DNA of 64,000 bases from Pelagibacteraceae bacterium AG-390-L03 (GCA_003279685.1 QCHA01000002.1:80303-144302), one strand, 5' to 3'. Shown: positions 22,160 through 33,665, numbered from the stretch's first letter. Numbers and translations: made by a program. The notes: generated by a model from the letters alone, not told the origin.

Positions 22160-23082
22160 TTTTTTAACCTTGGATTTAAAGTGTCTCTCATCCAGTCACC
22201 TAATAGATTTATTGAAAAAGCTAGTATTACTAAAAAAATTGCTGGAAAAAACGTAATCCACCACTCTCCTGAAAAAAGAAAATCATTACCTAGTCTAATT
22301 AAGGTTCCTAGAGACGGAGTAGTGGGAGGAACTCCAACACCTAAAAAACTTAAAGTTGACTCTGCTATGATTGCAAGTGCAAGTCCAATAGTTCCTATTA
22401 CCAATACTGGTCTTAAAATGTTTGGTAAAATATGTTTAAACATAATAACTAAATTTGAAACTCCAATTATAGTTGAGGCTGATACATAATCTTTATTTTT
22501 TTCAACTAGTGTAGCTGCTCTTGATACTCTTGCAAATTGCGGCCACTCTGAAATTCCAATAGCAAATATTAAAACATAAATAGCCATCTCATCATGCATC
22601 TCTCTTGAAATTAATCCTCTGGCAATTCCGTCAACCAAAAGAGCCATCAGAATACTTGGTACTGTCAATTGTACATCTGTTAATCTCATTACTATCATTT
22701 CATATTTTCCACCAAAATATCCTGCTGTTAATCCTAATCCAACTCCAAGTATTAAACTAAATATAATTGCAGAAAAACCAACAATTAAAGAAATTCTTGA
22801 ACCATAAAGAATTGTAGATAACATATCCCTACCTTGACCATCAGTGCCTAAAATAAATTTTGAAAGACCATCTTCTGTCCAAGACGGTGGGGTAAAAGCT
22901 TCCATCAAAGATAATGAAGATGGATCAAAAGGATTATATGGAGTAATAAATTCTACAAAAAAAGAACAAAAGAAAATTATAAATAAAATAACTGATGAAA
23001 CAATTGCTGTAGGGGACTTAATAAAACTATGATAGATATCACTATCCTTAATTCTATCCCAACTAGTGATAATTTTATCCAC
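22156..23082 (-). CDS. Peptide-type ABC transporter permease (DppC-like)
   Basis: LGTDGQGRDMLSTILYGSRISL; DppC-family pattern. Confidence 0.93.
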   Translation of the reverse strand: MDKIITSWDRIKDSDIYHSFIKSPTAIVSSVILFIIFFCSFFVEFITPYNPFDPSSLSLMEAFTPPSWTEDGLSKFILGTDGQGRDMLSTILYGSRISLIVGFSAIIFSLILGVGLGLTAGYFGGKYEMIVMRLTDVQLTVPSILMALLVDGIARGLISREMHDEMAIYVLIFAIGISEWPQFARVSRAATLVEKNKDYVSASTIIGVSNLVIMFKHILPNILRPVLVIGTIGLALAIIAESTLSFLGVGVPPTTPSLGTLIRLGNDFLFSGEWWITFFPAIFLVILAFSINLLGDWMRDTLNPRLKK

Positions 23083-24058
23083 TTGAAATATCTCCTTTCA
23101 CTCTAATTCTTGGATCTATAAAATAATAAAGAATATCAACAATAAAATTTATCATTACAAAAACAAAAGCTATAAAAACTAAATAAGCTGACATAATTGG
23201 TATATCAACGAACTGTACTGCTTGAATAAATAAAAATCCCATACCGGGCCATTGAAAAACTGTTTCGGTAATTATTGAAAATGCAATTAAAGTACCAATA
23301 TTAATTCCTGCAATAGTAATAACTGGAATTAGTCCATTTTTTAACGCATGTTTATATTTAATACTATTTTCACTTATGCCTCTTGCACGTGCAAATTTAA
23401 TATAATCTGTTTGTAAAATCTCCATCATCTCTGCTCTTACAAGTCTAATAATATAAGTCATTTGAAAAAGGCTTAGAGTAACCGATGGAAGTATAATTGC
23501 TTTTAATCCAGAGGTTGTTAAAAAACCAGTAGTCCAAAAACCTAAGTCAACCACCTCACCTCTTCCAAATGAGGGTAAAATTCCTAAAATTACTGCAAAC
23601 AAATAAATAAAAAGTATGCCAATAACAAATGTGGGAAGCGATACTCCTAGCAAGGAAACAGCTAAGATAATATCACTAAAAAAACCTTTTCTATTAATTC
23701 CTGTGTAAACTCCTAGCAATGTGCCAGATACTAAAGCTATTAAAGCTGAAATTACTACAAGCTCTATAGTAGCAGGCAATCTTTCAACTATTAAATCTGA
23801 AACTGGCCTTCTTAATTGATATGAAATTCCAAATTCTCCTTTAGATGCATTAACAACAAATCTAGAAAATTGAACATGAATTGGGTCCATTAATCCAAGA
23901 GTTTCTCTAAGTTCGGCCCTTTCTTCATCCGATGTTTCTTCCCCAACCATATTATTTATTGGGTCTCCGACAAAATTAAATAAAGAGAAAGATACAAATG
24001 CAACGACTAGCATTACCAAAGCTGATTGAAACAGCCGTTTAAAAAAATATTTTATCAA
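23075..24058 (-). CDS. Peptide-type ABC transporter permease (DppB-like)
   Basis: DppB-family motifs (RLVRAEMMEILQTDYIKFARARG, ETVFQWPGMG). Confidence 0.93.
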   Translation of the reverse strand: MIKYFFKRLFQSALVMLVVAFVSFSLFNFVGDPINNMVGEETSDEERAELRETLGLMDPIHVQFSRFVVNASKGEFGISYQLRRPVSDLIVERLPATIELVVISALIALVSGTLLGVYTGINRKGFFSDIILAVSLLGVSLPTFVIGILFIYLFAVILGILPSFGRGEVVDLGFWTTGFLTTSGLKAIILPSVTLSLFQMTYIIRLVRAEMMEILQTDYIKFARARGISENSIKYKHALKNGLIPVITIAGINIGTLIAFSIITETVFQWPGMGFLFIQAVQFVDIPIMSAYLVFIAFVFVMINFIVDILYYFIDPRIRVKGDISSG

Positions 24059-24078
24059 TTTTAGAAGATTTTAAATTT

Positions 24079-24107
24079 ACAAGCCCTCTATATTTTAGAG
24101 GGCTTGT
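24079..24107 (-). promoter_or_regulatory. Intercistronic hairpin between SBP gene and permease gene
   Basis: Minus-strand ACAAGCCCTCTA-AAATA-TAGAGGGCTTGT: perfect 12-bp stem, no U-tract downstream, so more like an mRNA-stabilising/processing stem than an intrinsic terminator. Confidence 0.75.
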
Positions 24108-24119
24108 AATAATTTTTAT

Positions 24120-25682
24120 TTAATTGAAACTAGCAGTTCTAAATAACGGCTCGTTATTTGGTCTGATAGGTACGTTAACTCCACTTTTAGATGCCCAAGA
24201 GATTACTTGATGGTGAAGAGGAAGATAAGAAATATCATCTTTCACAATTTTCCAAGCCTTAGCTATTGCAGCATTCCTTTTATCTAAATCAACTTCACCT
24301 TCCATAACTCTTATTGCAGCATCTACTTCTGAGTTACTAAAGTTAACTTTATTCCAACTAGCACCTGATTCATATAAATAATGAAAAACATAGTGACTAT
24401 CTAGAGTAGGAACACCCCAACCAAGCATATAGAAATCACCTTGATTATCTTTAAGCTCTTTAAAGTGTTTACTCTTAGTTTGAGCAAATAAATTTACGTT
24501 AACACCAATTTTACCAAACATACCAACAACAGCAGTGCAAATAGCTTCGTCATTTACATATCTGTCATTTGGACATCTCAACTCAACATCAAAACCATTT
24601 GGATAGCCTGCATCAGCTAATAGTTTTTTTGCTGCATCAACATCGTAAGGCAATCTTTTATCAAGATCTGTGGTGTAACCATTTACACCAGGAAAAGTTA
24701 TAATACCTGCAGGCTCACTCAAACCTCTCATAACTTTTTTCTTGATAGCTTCAATATCAATCGCCTGATAAAGAGCTTGTCTTACTGCTTTTTTCTTAAA
24801 TGGATTATCACCTGTATTACCAGTTCTTAATTTGTCAGCAGATTGATCCATACCCAAGAAAATCGTACGCATTTGCGCAGTACTTTCAACTTTATGTGCT
24901 GATGAAGATCCAATTCGAGCTAAATCTTGAACTGGTGCATCAGTAACTACGTCAATTTCTCCTGATAAAAGTGCTGCAACTCTTGTTGCTGCATTTTTAA
25001 TTGGAAGTAATTCAATTTCAGTTACTGTTTTATCTGTCATCTCACCCCACCAATGTTTATTTCTTTTAAACACAGTTTTAGTATTAGGTTCTCTTAAAGT
25101 AATTTTAAAAGGTCCAGTTCCAAGAGCATTTGTTGCTGAAAAAGTTTCTTGTCCAGCGTCCCAGTTTTGAGGTGACATTGCAAAATTCTTTTCAGACCAT
25201 GCTCTAGACATTATAAAAATGTTTGATAACTGGTTTAAAAGAATAGGATTGGGCTTACTTGTTGTAATTTTAACAGCATAATCACCAACAGCTTTTACTC
25301 CTGAAATTGTACTGATATATTCTTTAAAATCAGATGTTCTTTGCTTAGCTCTTAGAATGCTAAACACAACATCTGCAGATGTCATTCCTGACCCATCAGA
25401 AAACTTAGCGTCTTCTCTTAATGTAAAGATCCAAGTATTTGGATCAGTAGCTTTCCATTTTGTTGCTAAAGCAGGACCTATTTTCATATCCAAGCCTCTT
25501 TGAACAAGTGCTTCATATACTTGTCTTGATACTTGAGTCGTTGGTCCTTCGTTTTGTGCATGTGGATCTAAAGTTAGACTGTCTCCTTGCATTGACCATT
25601 TAATAGTTTTGGCCCATGCTGAAGAAAATCCAAATACTAGAACTACTGATAGTAAAACTCTAATAAAATTTTTGATTTTCAT
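24120..25682 (-). CDS. Peptide-type ABC transporter substrate-binding protein (SBP_bac_5)
   Basis: Signal peptide; WSMQGDSLTLDPHAQNEG...; TLREDAKFSDGSGMTSADVVFS. Confidence 0.95.
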   Translation of the reverse strand: MKIKNFIRVLLSVVLVFGFSSAWAKTIKWSMQGDSLTLDPHAQNEGPTTQVSRQVYEALVQRGLDMKIGPALATKWKATDPNTWIFTLREDAKFSDGSGMTSADVVFSILRAKQRTSDFKEYISTISGVKAVGDYAVKITTSKPNPILLNQLSNIFIMSRAWSEKNFAMSPQNWDAGQETFSATNALGTGPFKITLREPNTKTVFKRNKHWWGEMTDKTVTEIELLPIKNAATRVAALLSGEIDVVTDAPVQDLARIGSSSAHKVESTAQMRTIFLGMDQSADKLRTGNTGDNPFKKKAVRQALYQAIDIEAIKKKVMRGLSEPAGIITFPGVNGYTTDLDKRLPYDVDAAKKLLADAGYPNGFDVELRCPNDRYVNDEAICTAVVGMFGKIGVNVNLFAQTKSKHFKELKDNQGDFYMLGWGVPTLDSHYVFHYLYESGASWNKVNFSNSEVDAAIRVMEGEVDLDKRNAAIAKAWKIVKDDISYLPLHHQVISWASKSGVNVPIRPNNEPLFRTASFN

Positions 25683-25764
25683 TATTTCCCTCTTTTTTAA
25701 ATTTATTTAAAAAAGTATAGGTGAAATAAGCAAATTTTTATAGAAAAAATTTTATAATAAAAAA

Positions 25765-26802
<1,038 letters not shown>

Positions 26803-26806
26803 TTAA

Positions 26807-27355
26807 TTAGTTAAATATTTCAGCGCCTCTAGTCATTGCAACCGCTCCAGTTCTTGAGACACTTATAAGACCGTGCGATTTTAAATTTTTTGCCATTTTA
26901 TCAATTTCTCTTCTGAGTGCCGTAATTTGAATTACAGCAGATTTTTTTGTTTGATCTAATATAACTGGATTATAATTTTTACAAGCATTTAAAGCTTTAT
27001 TTATTTTAATTGAATTTCCAACTACTTTAAAAAGTGCCATTTCTTTAAAAATTACATTTTTATCATCTCTTTTAAAATTACCAACTTTGTGAACAGGCAC
27101 TAACTTTTTCAATTGAAGAACTATTTGTTCTATTACTTCAGGAGTTCCTGTTGTTACAATTGTAATTCTTGAAAGATTATTTTTTTGATCAACCTCCGCT
27201 ACTGCAAGTGACTCTATGTTATATCCTCTACCAGAAAAAAGACCCACCACCCTTGATAAAACGCTTGCTTCATTAGCTACCCAAACAACAATTATATGAG
27301 TTTCTAATTTACTTACTTTCGTTGGAGTACTATATGCTGATTTAGATTTTGGCAT
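26807..27355 (-). CDS. ilvN: Acetolactate synthase small subunit
   Basis: ACT domain: NEASVLSRVVGLFSGRGYNIESLAV; between ilvC and ilvB. Confidence 0.95.
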   Translation of the reverse strand: MPKSKSAYSTPTKVSKLETHIIVVWVANEASVLSRVVGLFSGRGYNIESLAVAEVDQKNNLSRITIVTTGTPEVIEQIVLQLKKLVPVHKVGNFKRDDKNVIFKEMALFKVVGNSIKINKALNACKNYNPVILDQTKKSAVIQITALRREIDKMAKNLKSHGLISVSRTGAVAMTRGAEIFN

Positions 27356-29122
27356 TTAAACTAACGCTTTTCCCTTGCCTGTAATTTTATTTTCTTCTTG
27401 GTCTTTTGGACCTAACAACATTTGATTATGAGGTTTTCCAGATGGGATCATTGGAAAACAGTTCTCTGCTTGATCCACAAGACAATCAAAGATAACTGGC
27501 TTATCAACACTGATCATTTCCTCTATTTTTTCATCTAATTCGTCTGGATTTTCAGCTCTAATACCAACACATCCATAAGCCTCAGCTAACTTTACAAAAT
27601 CAGGTAATGCCTCAGAGTAACTTTCTGAGTAATTTTTTTCATGTAGTAATTCCTGCCACTGTCTTACCATTCCCATATATTGATTATTTAAAATGAAAAT
27701 CTTTATTGGTAAATTATATTGAATTGCAGTTGAGATTTCTTGCATTGTCATTAAAATCGACGCTTCACCAGCTACATCAATCACCAATTTGTTTGGATTT
27801 GCGACCTGAACACCTATCGCAGCTGGTAAACCATAACCCATAGTACCAAGACCACCTGAAGTCATCCATCTATTTGGTTTATTAAATTTATAGTGTTGTG
27901 CAGCCCACATTTGATGTTGGCCAACCTCAGTTGTAATAAAAGTATCTTGATTTTTAGTTAACTCATAAAGTCTTTGAACTGCGTGTTGAGGCTTAATAAT
28001 TTTATCACTATTAATAAAGTTTAAAGATTGTTTTGTTCTCCACTTTTGTATTTGTTGCCACCATTTTGAAATTTTTTGTTTATTTGATTTTTCTAAATTT
28101 AAATTTTTCCTCTTTAAAGTTTTTGTTGTTAACTTAATAACATCAGTTACATCTCCAACAATTGCTAAATCTACTTTTATAATTTTATTAATTGATGAGG
28201 GATCAATATCAATATGTACTTTTTTTGATTTAGGAGAGAATTCGTCAATTTTACCAGTAATACGATCGTCAAATCTTGCACCAATATTAATTAGTAAGTC
28301 ACAATCGTGCATAGCATTATTAGCTTCAAATGTTCCATGCATTCCAAGCATCCCTAAGAATTGATTATCCTCACCAGGGTATGAGCCTAAACCTTGAAGA
28401 GTTGAGGTGATCGGAAATCCAGTTAATGCAACTAATTCTCTTAAAAGTTCACTTGCTTTCGGCCCTGAGTTTATAACACCTCCACCAGTATAAAAAATTG
28501 GTTTTGAAGCCTTATTCATTAGTTCAATTAATTGATCAATATCTTTTTGATTAAATCTATTTTTATTTTTAATTTCTATTTTCTTTTCTTTTTTAAGAGA
28601 AACATATTTAGTTTTTGCAAATTGAATATCTTTTGGAATATCAACTAATACTGGACCAGGTCTGCCTGTTGTTGCAACTTCAAATGCTTCATACATAACT
28701 CTTTGAAGATCTTTAATATCTTTTACTAACCAATTATGTTTTGTACATGGTCTAGTAATTCCAGTCGTATCACATTCCTGGAAAGCATCTGTTCCAATTA
28801 AATGAGTTGGTACCTGTCCTGAAATGCAAACTAGTGGAACTGAATCCATATATGCATCAGTTAGTGCAGTAACAACATTTGTTGCACCAGGTCCAGAGGT
28901 AACTAAAACAACTCCAGGCTTACCTGAAGATCTTGCGTAACCTTCTGCTGCATGACCAGCTCCTTGTTCATGTCTTACTAAAATATGTTTAATAGATGTA
29001 TGATTTTTTAATTCATCATAAATTGGAAGAACTGCTCCTCCAGGATAACCAAAAATATGACTTACCTTTTGCTCTTCAAGGCATTTAAAAACAATTTCTG
29101 CTCCAGTATATAATTTTGGCAT
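27356..29122 (-). CDS. ilvB: Acetolactate synthase large subunit
   Basis: ThDP enzyme: FGYPGGAVLPIYDEL, RHEQGAGHAAEGYARSSGKPGV. Confidence 0.97.
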   Translation of the reverse strand: MPKLYTGAEIVFKCLEEQKVSHIFGYPGGAVLPIYDELKNHTSIKHILVRHEQGAGHAAEGYARSSGKPGVVLVTSGPGATNVVTALTDAYMDSVPLVCISGQVPTHLIGTDAFQECDTTGITRPCTKHNWLVKDIKDLQRVMYEAFEVATTGRPGPVLVDIPKDIQFAKTKYVSLKKEKKIEIKNKNRFNQKDIDQLIELMNKASKPIFYTGGGVINSGPKASELLRELVALTGFPITSTLQGLGSYPGEDNQFLGMLGMHGTFEANNAMHDCDLLINIGARFDDRITGKIDEFSPKSKKVHIDIDPSSINKIIKVDLAIVGDVTDVIKLTTKTLKRKNLNLEKSNKQKISKWWQQIQKWRTKQSLNFINSDKIIKPQHAVQRLYELTKNQDTFITTEVGQHQMWAAQHYKFNKPNRWMTSGGLGTMGYGLPAAIGVQVANPNKLVIDVAGEASILMTMQEISTAIQYNLPIKIFILNNQYMGMVRQWQELLHEKNYSESYSEALPDFVKLAEAYGCVGIRAENPDELDEKIEEMISVDKPVIFDCLVDQAENCFPMIPSGKPHNQMLLGPKDQEENKITGKGKALV

Positions 29123-29170
29123 TTCGCAATCTAGCTGAAGTTGTACTGATTGGTCAAGTTTTAGAATGAA

Positions 29171-30082
29171 TTATTTAATTTTTTTTATAAATTTATTTAA
29201 GTCTTGTGGTGGTAATTTTATCCAACTCATCATGTTGCCTCTAGCCCAAGTACTTTGTCTTTTTGCATATTGTCTAGTCTTTATTGATATTTTTTCAATA
29301 ACGTAGCTTATATCTTTTGTTTTTTCTAAATATTCTTTTATTTCATGGATACCGATGGCCTTATTAACGCTCTTATCTTTTCTAATTTTTAATTTTAGAA
29401 ATCTTTTAACCTCGTTAATTGCACCAATCTTAATCATTTGTTCAGCTCTTTTGTTAATTCTTTGAATTAGCTCTTCACGGGGATAGTCTATGTAGATTTT
29501 AAAAAAATCATCTTTAACAAAATGTGATTTGGTATTTTGAAACCAATTATGAAGTGATTTTTTAGTAAATTGTTTAACTTCATAAGCTCTAATTGATCTT
29601 TGAGAGTCTGTTGGATCAATCTTATCTTTAGAGCTTGGGTCAAGCTTCAAAAGTTTTTGATAAAATTTTTTTTGTCCTAAACTTTTATGTAAAGCTCTTA
29701 TTTTATTTCTAAATCGAATTGGAATATTGGGAATACTTGTTAATCCATCGGTTAAAGCTTTAAAGTATAAACCTGTTCCCCCAACAAAAATAGGAGTTTT
29801 TTTTCTTGCTTTAACTTCTTTGATTTTTTTAATTGCATATTTTAACCAATCTCCTGTTGAGAAATTAATTTTAACACTATTAAAACCATACAAGTGATGC
29901 TTTATTTTTTGATAATTTTTAGGATAAGGGCGCGCAGATAAAATCTTCAATTCTTTATAAACTTGCATGCTATCCGCATTAATAATTTCGCCATTAACTT
30001 TTTTAGCAAGTTTAATTGCAAAATTTGATTTTCCTGATGCTGTTGGTCCAGAAATTAAAATAATCTTGGATTTTAAATCCAT
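29171..30082 (-). CDS. miaA: tRNA dimethylallyltransferase
   Basis: ISGPTASGKSNFAIKLAK, INADSMQVYKEL, PIFVGGTGLYFKAL. Confidence 0.97.
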   Translation of the reverse strand: MDLKSKIILISGPTASGKSNFAIKLAKKVNGEIINADSMQVYKELKILSARPYPKNYQKIKHHLYGFNSVKINFSTGDWLKYAIKKIKEVKARKKTPIFVGGTGLYFKALTDGLTSIPNIPIRFRNKIRALHKSLGQKKFYQKLLKLDPSSKDKIDPTDSQRSIRAYEVKQFTKKSLHNWFQNTKSHFVKDDFFKIYIDYPREELIQRINKRAEQMIKIGAINEVKRFLKLKIRKDKSVNKAIGIHEIKEYLEKTKDISYVIEKISIKTRQYAKRQSTWARGNMMSWIKLPPQDLNKFIKKIK

Positions 30083-30084
30083 GA

Positions 30085-31494
30085 TTAATCTAGTTTTACA
30101 CCAATATATCTTCTTTGATTTTGGGTATTATAGATTGCAAATAATATTGTCTTTTGATTAGATTTTAAAACATCTTTAACTATTTTTTCTAAATCACTTG
30201 CACTTCTTATTCTGGTCTTTTGTGCTTCAACGATAACACTATTTGGGTTAATTGAATTAAGTAAAGGGCTAGTATTACCAACTTTAGTTACTATTAAACC
30301 AGTAGTTTGGTTTGGTAATTTTCTCTTTTTAATATCTTCCTTTGTTAACTTTTTAACTGTTATTTTTAAATCCTCTATTATTAAATCTTTTGGTAGTTCT
30401 GGTGTTTTTTCACCTACTTTAAAATCATCTGAAGTTTCTAATCTACCTAAAAGAATACTTTTTGTTATTTCTTTTTTATTTCTCCAAACTTTAACTTTAA
30501 CTGTTGTTCCAACTTTTGTTTTAGCAACAATTGCTGGCAACTCTTTCATTTGATTAATTTTAACACCGTTAAATTCGAGAATAATATCACCTGCTTTAAT
30601 TCCACCTTTATCTGACGGACTATTTTCTGCAACACTTGCAACTAATGCCCCTCTCGGTTCATCTAATTTTTCAACATCAGCTATTTCTTGAGTAACATCT
30701 TGAATTCTAACCCCTAGCCAACCTCTTTTCGTTTCACCAAATTCAATTAATTGATCTATAACTAACTTTGCATCATTAGCTGGAATTGAAAAACCAATTC
30801 CAATAGACCCATTTCTTCCTAGTATTGCTGTATTAATTCCTATTACATCTCCATTCATATCAAACAGTGGTCCACCTGAGTTACCTGAGTTAATAGATGC
30901 ATCTGTTTGAATGTAATCTTCATATCTTGATAGTCCAATTGATCTATTTCTTGCCGAAATAATCCCAGATGTAACTGTTCCCCCTAATCCAAAAGGATTT
31001 CCAATAGCTATAACCCAATCTCCAATTCTTGCTTTATCTGAGTCTCCAAACTGAACTGGTATAAATTTTTCATCTGTTTCTAATTGCAAAACTGCAATAT
31101 CTGATAAAGGATCAGCTCCAATTACTTTTGCTTTATATTCTTGATCACCGTTAACTCTAACTATGATATCTTCTGCTCCCTGAATTACATGATTGTTAGT
31201 AACTACTAATCCTTTTTCATCAATAATAAATCCCGAACCTAAAGCAGATGATTTTCTCTCTTGAGGAGTTCCAAATTCTCTAAACATATCTTCAAAAGGT
31301 GACCCTGGTGGAAATGTAAAGGGTAGTGGATTGGTATTCGTGACCACAGTTTGTGTAGTTGAAATATTTACAACTGAAGGCATTAATCTTTCAGCAAGAT
31401 CAGCAAATGATGCTGGTACCGGATTAGAGCTTGATATTGTTTGGAAACTTAAAGTAAAAAATAATGCTAAGAATATAAATCTAATTTTTTTCAT
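30085..31494 (-). CDS. degP: Periplasmic Do/DegP-family serine protease (trypsin + PDZ)
   Basis: VVTNNHVI, SDIAVLQLE, TDASINSGNSGGPLFD; PDZ domains. Confidence 0.94.
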   Translation of the reverse strand: MKKIRFIFLALFFTLSFQTISSSNPVPASFADLAERLMPSVVNISTTQTVVTNTNPLPFTFPPGSPFEDMFREFGTPQERKSSALGSGFIIDEKGLVVTNNHVIQGAEDIIVRVNGDQEYKAKVIGADPLSDIAVLQLETDEKFIPVQFGDSDKARIGDWVIAIGNPFGLGGTVTSGIISARNRSIGLSRYEDYIQTDASINSGNSGGPLFDMNGDVIGINTAILGRNGSIGIGFSIPANDAKLVIDQLIEFGETKRGWLGVRIQDVTQEIADVEKLDEPRGALVASVAENSPSDKGGIKAGDIILEFNGVKINQMKELPAIVAKTKVGTTVKVKVWRNKKEITKSILLGRLETSDDFKVGEKTPELPKDLIIEDLKITVKKLTKEDIKKRKLPNQTTGLIVTKVGNTSPLLNSINPNSVIVEAQKTRIRSASDLEKIVKDVLKSNQKTILFAIYNTQNQRRYIGVKLD

Positions 31495-31495
31495 A

Positions 31496-31681
31496 CTAAC
31501 TTTTAATATAATAAATAATTACAAATCCTATAATTGCAAAAATTAGCCCACCAGTTCTTAATTGGCTATCGTTTACAATTTCTAATTTTTTTAACATACT
31601 TTTCATTTTTGATGGAAATATGGCATACAAAATTCCTTCTATAAAAAGAAAGAGACCAAATGCTATGATCAATTCCTTCAT
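31496..31681 (-). CDS. DUF2065 small membrane protein
   Basis: 61-aa two-TM protein between hflC and degP; EGILYAIFPSKMKSMLKKL, RTGGLIFAIIGFVIIY. Confidence 0.8.
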   Translation of the reverse strand: MKELIIAFGLFLFIEGILYAIFPSKMKSMLKKLEIVNDSQLRTGGLIFAIIGFVIIYYIKS

Positions 31682-31690
31682 AAAAATAGG

Positions 31691-32561
31691 TTATTGTGAT
31701 TTAGGTTTTATATTTCCAAAAAACTTAAAAAATTCACTATCAGGAGATAATATCAATGATGTATCTCCACCAATTAGAGCGGTTTCATATGCTTGCATCG
31801 CTCTATAGAATGCAAAAAATTCAGGATCTCTTCCAAAGGCTTCAGCAAAAATTTTATTTCTTTCACCATCCCCTTCTCCTTTCATGATCTCAGAGTCTTT
31901 ATTTGCATCTGCTAAAATTATCGAAACTTCTTTATCAGCTGTTGAAGTAATAGTTACCGCCATTTCAGCGCCTTTTGCTCTAAACTCTTTTGCTTCTCTC
32001 TCCCTTTCGGTCTGCATTCTTCTGTAAATTGCATCACTATTTGCCTGTGGAAGGTCAGCTCTTTTTATTCTGACATCAACAATTTTAATTCCAAACTTTT
32101 GAGCTTCTGTATTTACTCCTTCTTGAATTAATGCCATTTGTTTTGATCTATCTTTTGATAATAGGGTTTGTAGCTCTTGTTGTCCTAAAACATTTCTAAT
32201 TCTTGAGTTAATAATTGTTGCTAGTCTTGATCTTGCAACTCTTTCATTTCCAACGGAAATATAGAATTTTAAAGGATCTATAATTTGAAATCTTGCAAAT
32301 GCATCAACGATTAATCTTTTTTTGGTCAGATGCGATAACTTCTGCTGGTGGAGTATCTAAATTTAAAATCCTACTATCTAAAAAAACAACATTTTGGATA
32401 AAAGGTAATTTAAAGTTTAAACCTGGTTCAATTATAATTTTTTTAGGATCACCAAATTGAAGAACTATTGCTTGATTAACTTCTTTTACAATGAATACTG
32501 AAAAGAAAACTAAAGCTCCTAAAACAGCTAATATCGGTAGTAATATTTTTTGTGCTTTCAT
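31691..32561 (-). CDS. hflC: HflC (SPFH/FtsH regulator), frame broken by one extra A in a poly-A run
   Basis: N-terminal part 32304..32561 and C-terminal part join as ...PPAEVIASDQK|RLIVDAFARFQIIDPLKFYISVGNERVARSRLATIINSRIRN... if one A is removed from the A7 run (T7 on + strand, 32317-32323). Confidence 0.9.
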
Positions 32562-33665
32562 TTAATTAGTCGCTTTCTTTTTATTTAATTCTGGTAATGG
32601 AAGATAAGGTACTACTCCTGATCCTGCATTTTTCTCAATAATTACTTTTTCAATATCTGCTAAAACTTTTTCCATAGTTTCTAAATACATTCTCTCTTGA
32701 GTAACTTCTTTTGCTTTTGCATACTCATCATAAATTGATACAAATCTACTAGCTTCACCCTCTGCTTTAGCAACAACTTGTTTTTTATAAGCTTCTGCTG
32801 CTTGTAATATTTTTTGGGCTTCCCCTCTAGCTCTTGGAATAACATCATTTGCGTAAGCTTCAGCCTCATTTTTAGACCTTTCCATATCTGCTCTAGCAGC
32901 TTGTACATCTCTAAATGCATCAATTACCTGATCTGGTGGGTCTGCTTTTTGTGTTTGCACCTGTGTAATTTGAATACCACTATTATATTCATCTAAAATG
33001 GATTGAATAATATCTTGTGTCTCTACTTCAATCTTTGCTCTACCCTCAGTTAAAATTGGTTGAATATCACTTTTTGCAATTACTTCTCTCATTGCAGTCT
33101 CTGCAGCTGCTTTAACTGTTCCTTCAGGATCTTGAATTTCAAATAAAAATTTACCAGCATCTTTAATTACCCAGAATACAGAAAAATCGATGTTCACAAT
33201 ATTTTCATCACCCGTTAACATTAAACTTTCTTGAGGAACATCTGCAACTCCTCCACCTGTTGAAAATCCACTATCTCTCTCTGATCTAAAACCAATATCC
33301 ATTCTATTAACTTTTGTGACTTTTGGAGTTTCAACACTCTCTACTGGAAATGGAATATGATAATTAAGACCAGGTTGTGTTGTTTTTACAAATTTTCCGA
33401 ACCTCAACACTACACCCTGTTCATCAGGTAGCACTCTATATAGTCCGCTTGCTAACCACACAAAAAGCAAAATAATTAAAATTAAGCCAATTGGTTTTCC
33501 ACCCGATTTACTTCCACCAGGTAAAAATTTATTAATTTTGTTTTGAATATCTCTTATTATTGCATCGATGTCTGGTGGTGTCGGTCCTCTACCTGAACCG
33601 TTTCCCCCTCCACCTGGAGGTGACCCCCATGGACTTCCGCCTCTGCCTTTTAAATCGTCTGACAT
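32562..33665 (-). CDS. hflK: HflK (SPFH/FtsH regulator)
   Basis: Gly/Pro-rich N-terminus, LPDEQGVVLRFGKFVKTTQPGLNYHIPFPVE. Confidence 0.96.
   Translation of the reverse strand: MSDDLKGRGGSPWGSPPGGGGNGSGRGPTPPDIDAIIRDIQNKINKFLPGGSKSGGKPIGLILIILLFVWLASGLYRVLPDEQGVVLRFGKFVKTTQPGLNYHIPFPVESVETPKVTKVNRMDIGFRSERDSGFSTGGGVADVPQESLMLTGDENIVNIDFSVFWVIKDAGKFLFEIQDPEGTVKAAAETAMREVIAKSDIQPILTEGRAKIEVETQDIIQSILDEYNSGIQITQVQTQKADPPDQVIDAFRDVQAARADMERSKNEAEAYANDVIPRARGEAQKILQAAEAYKKQVVAKAEGEASRFVSIYDEYAKAKEVTQERMYLETMEKVLADIEKVIIEKNAGSGVVPYLPLPELNKKKATN

Noticed and set aside
29123-29170. Leader peptide/attenuator upstream of ilvB
   Set aside because: The 48-nt gap has no Ile/Val/Leu-rich short ORF or terminator hairpin.
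32304-32340. Programmed -1 ribosomal frameshift at A_AAA_AAG (dnaX-like heptamer) in hflC
   Set aside because: The heptamer is in the right phase, but a -1 shift leads to GAT TAA (stop). The downstream hflC frame needs +1 (or loss of one A), so classical -1 slippage does not explain it.
32681-32923. 80-aa minus-strand ORF inside hflK
   Set aside because: Alternate frame of a strongly supported gene.
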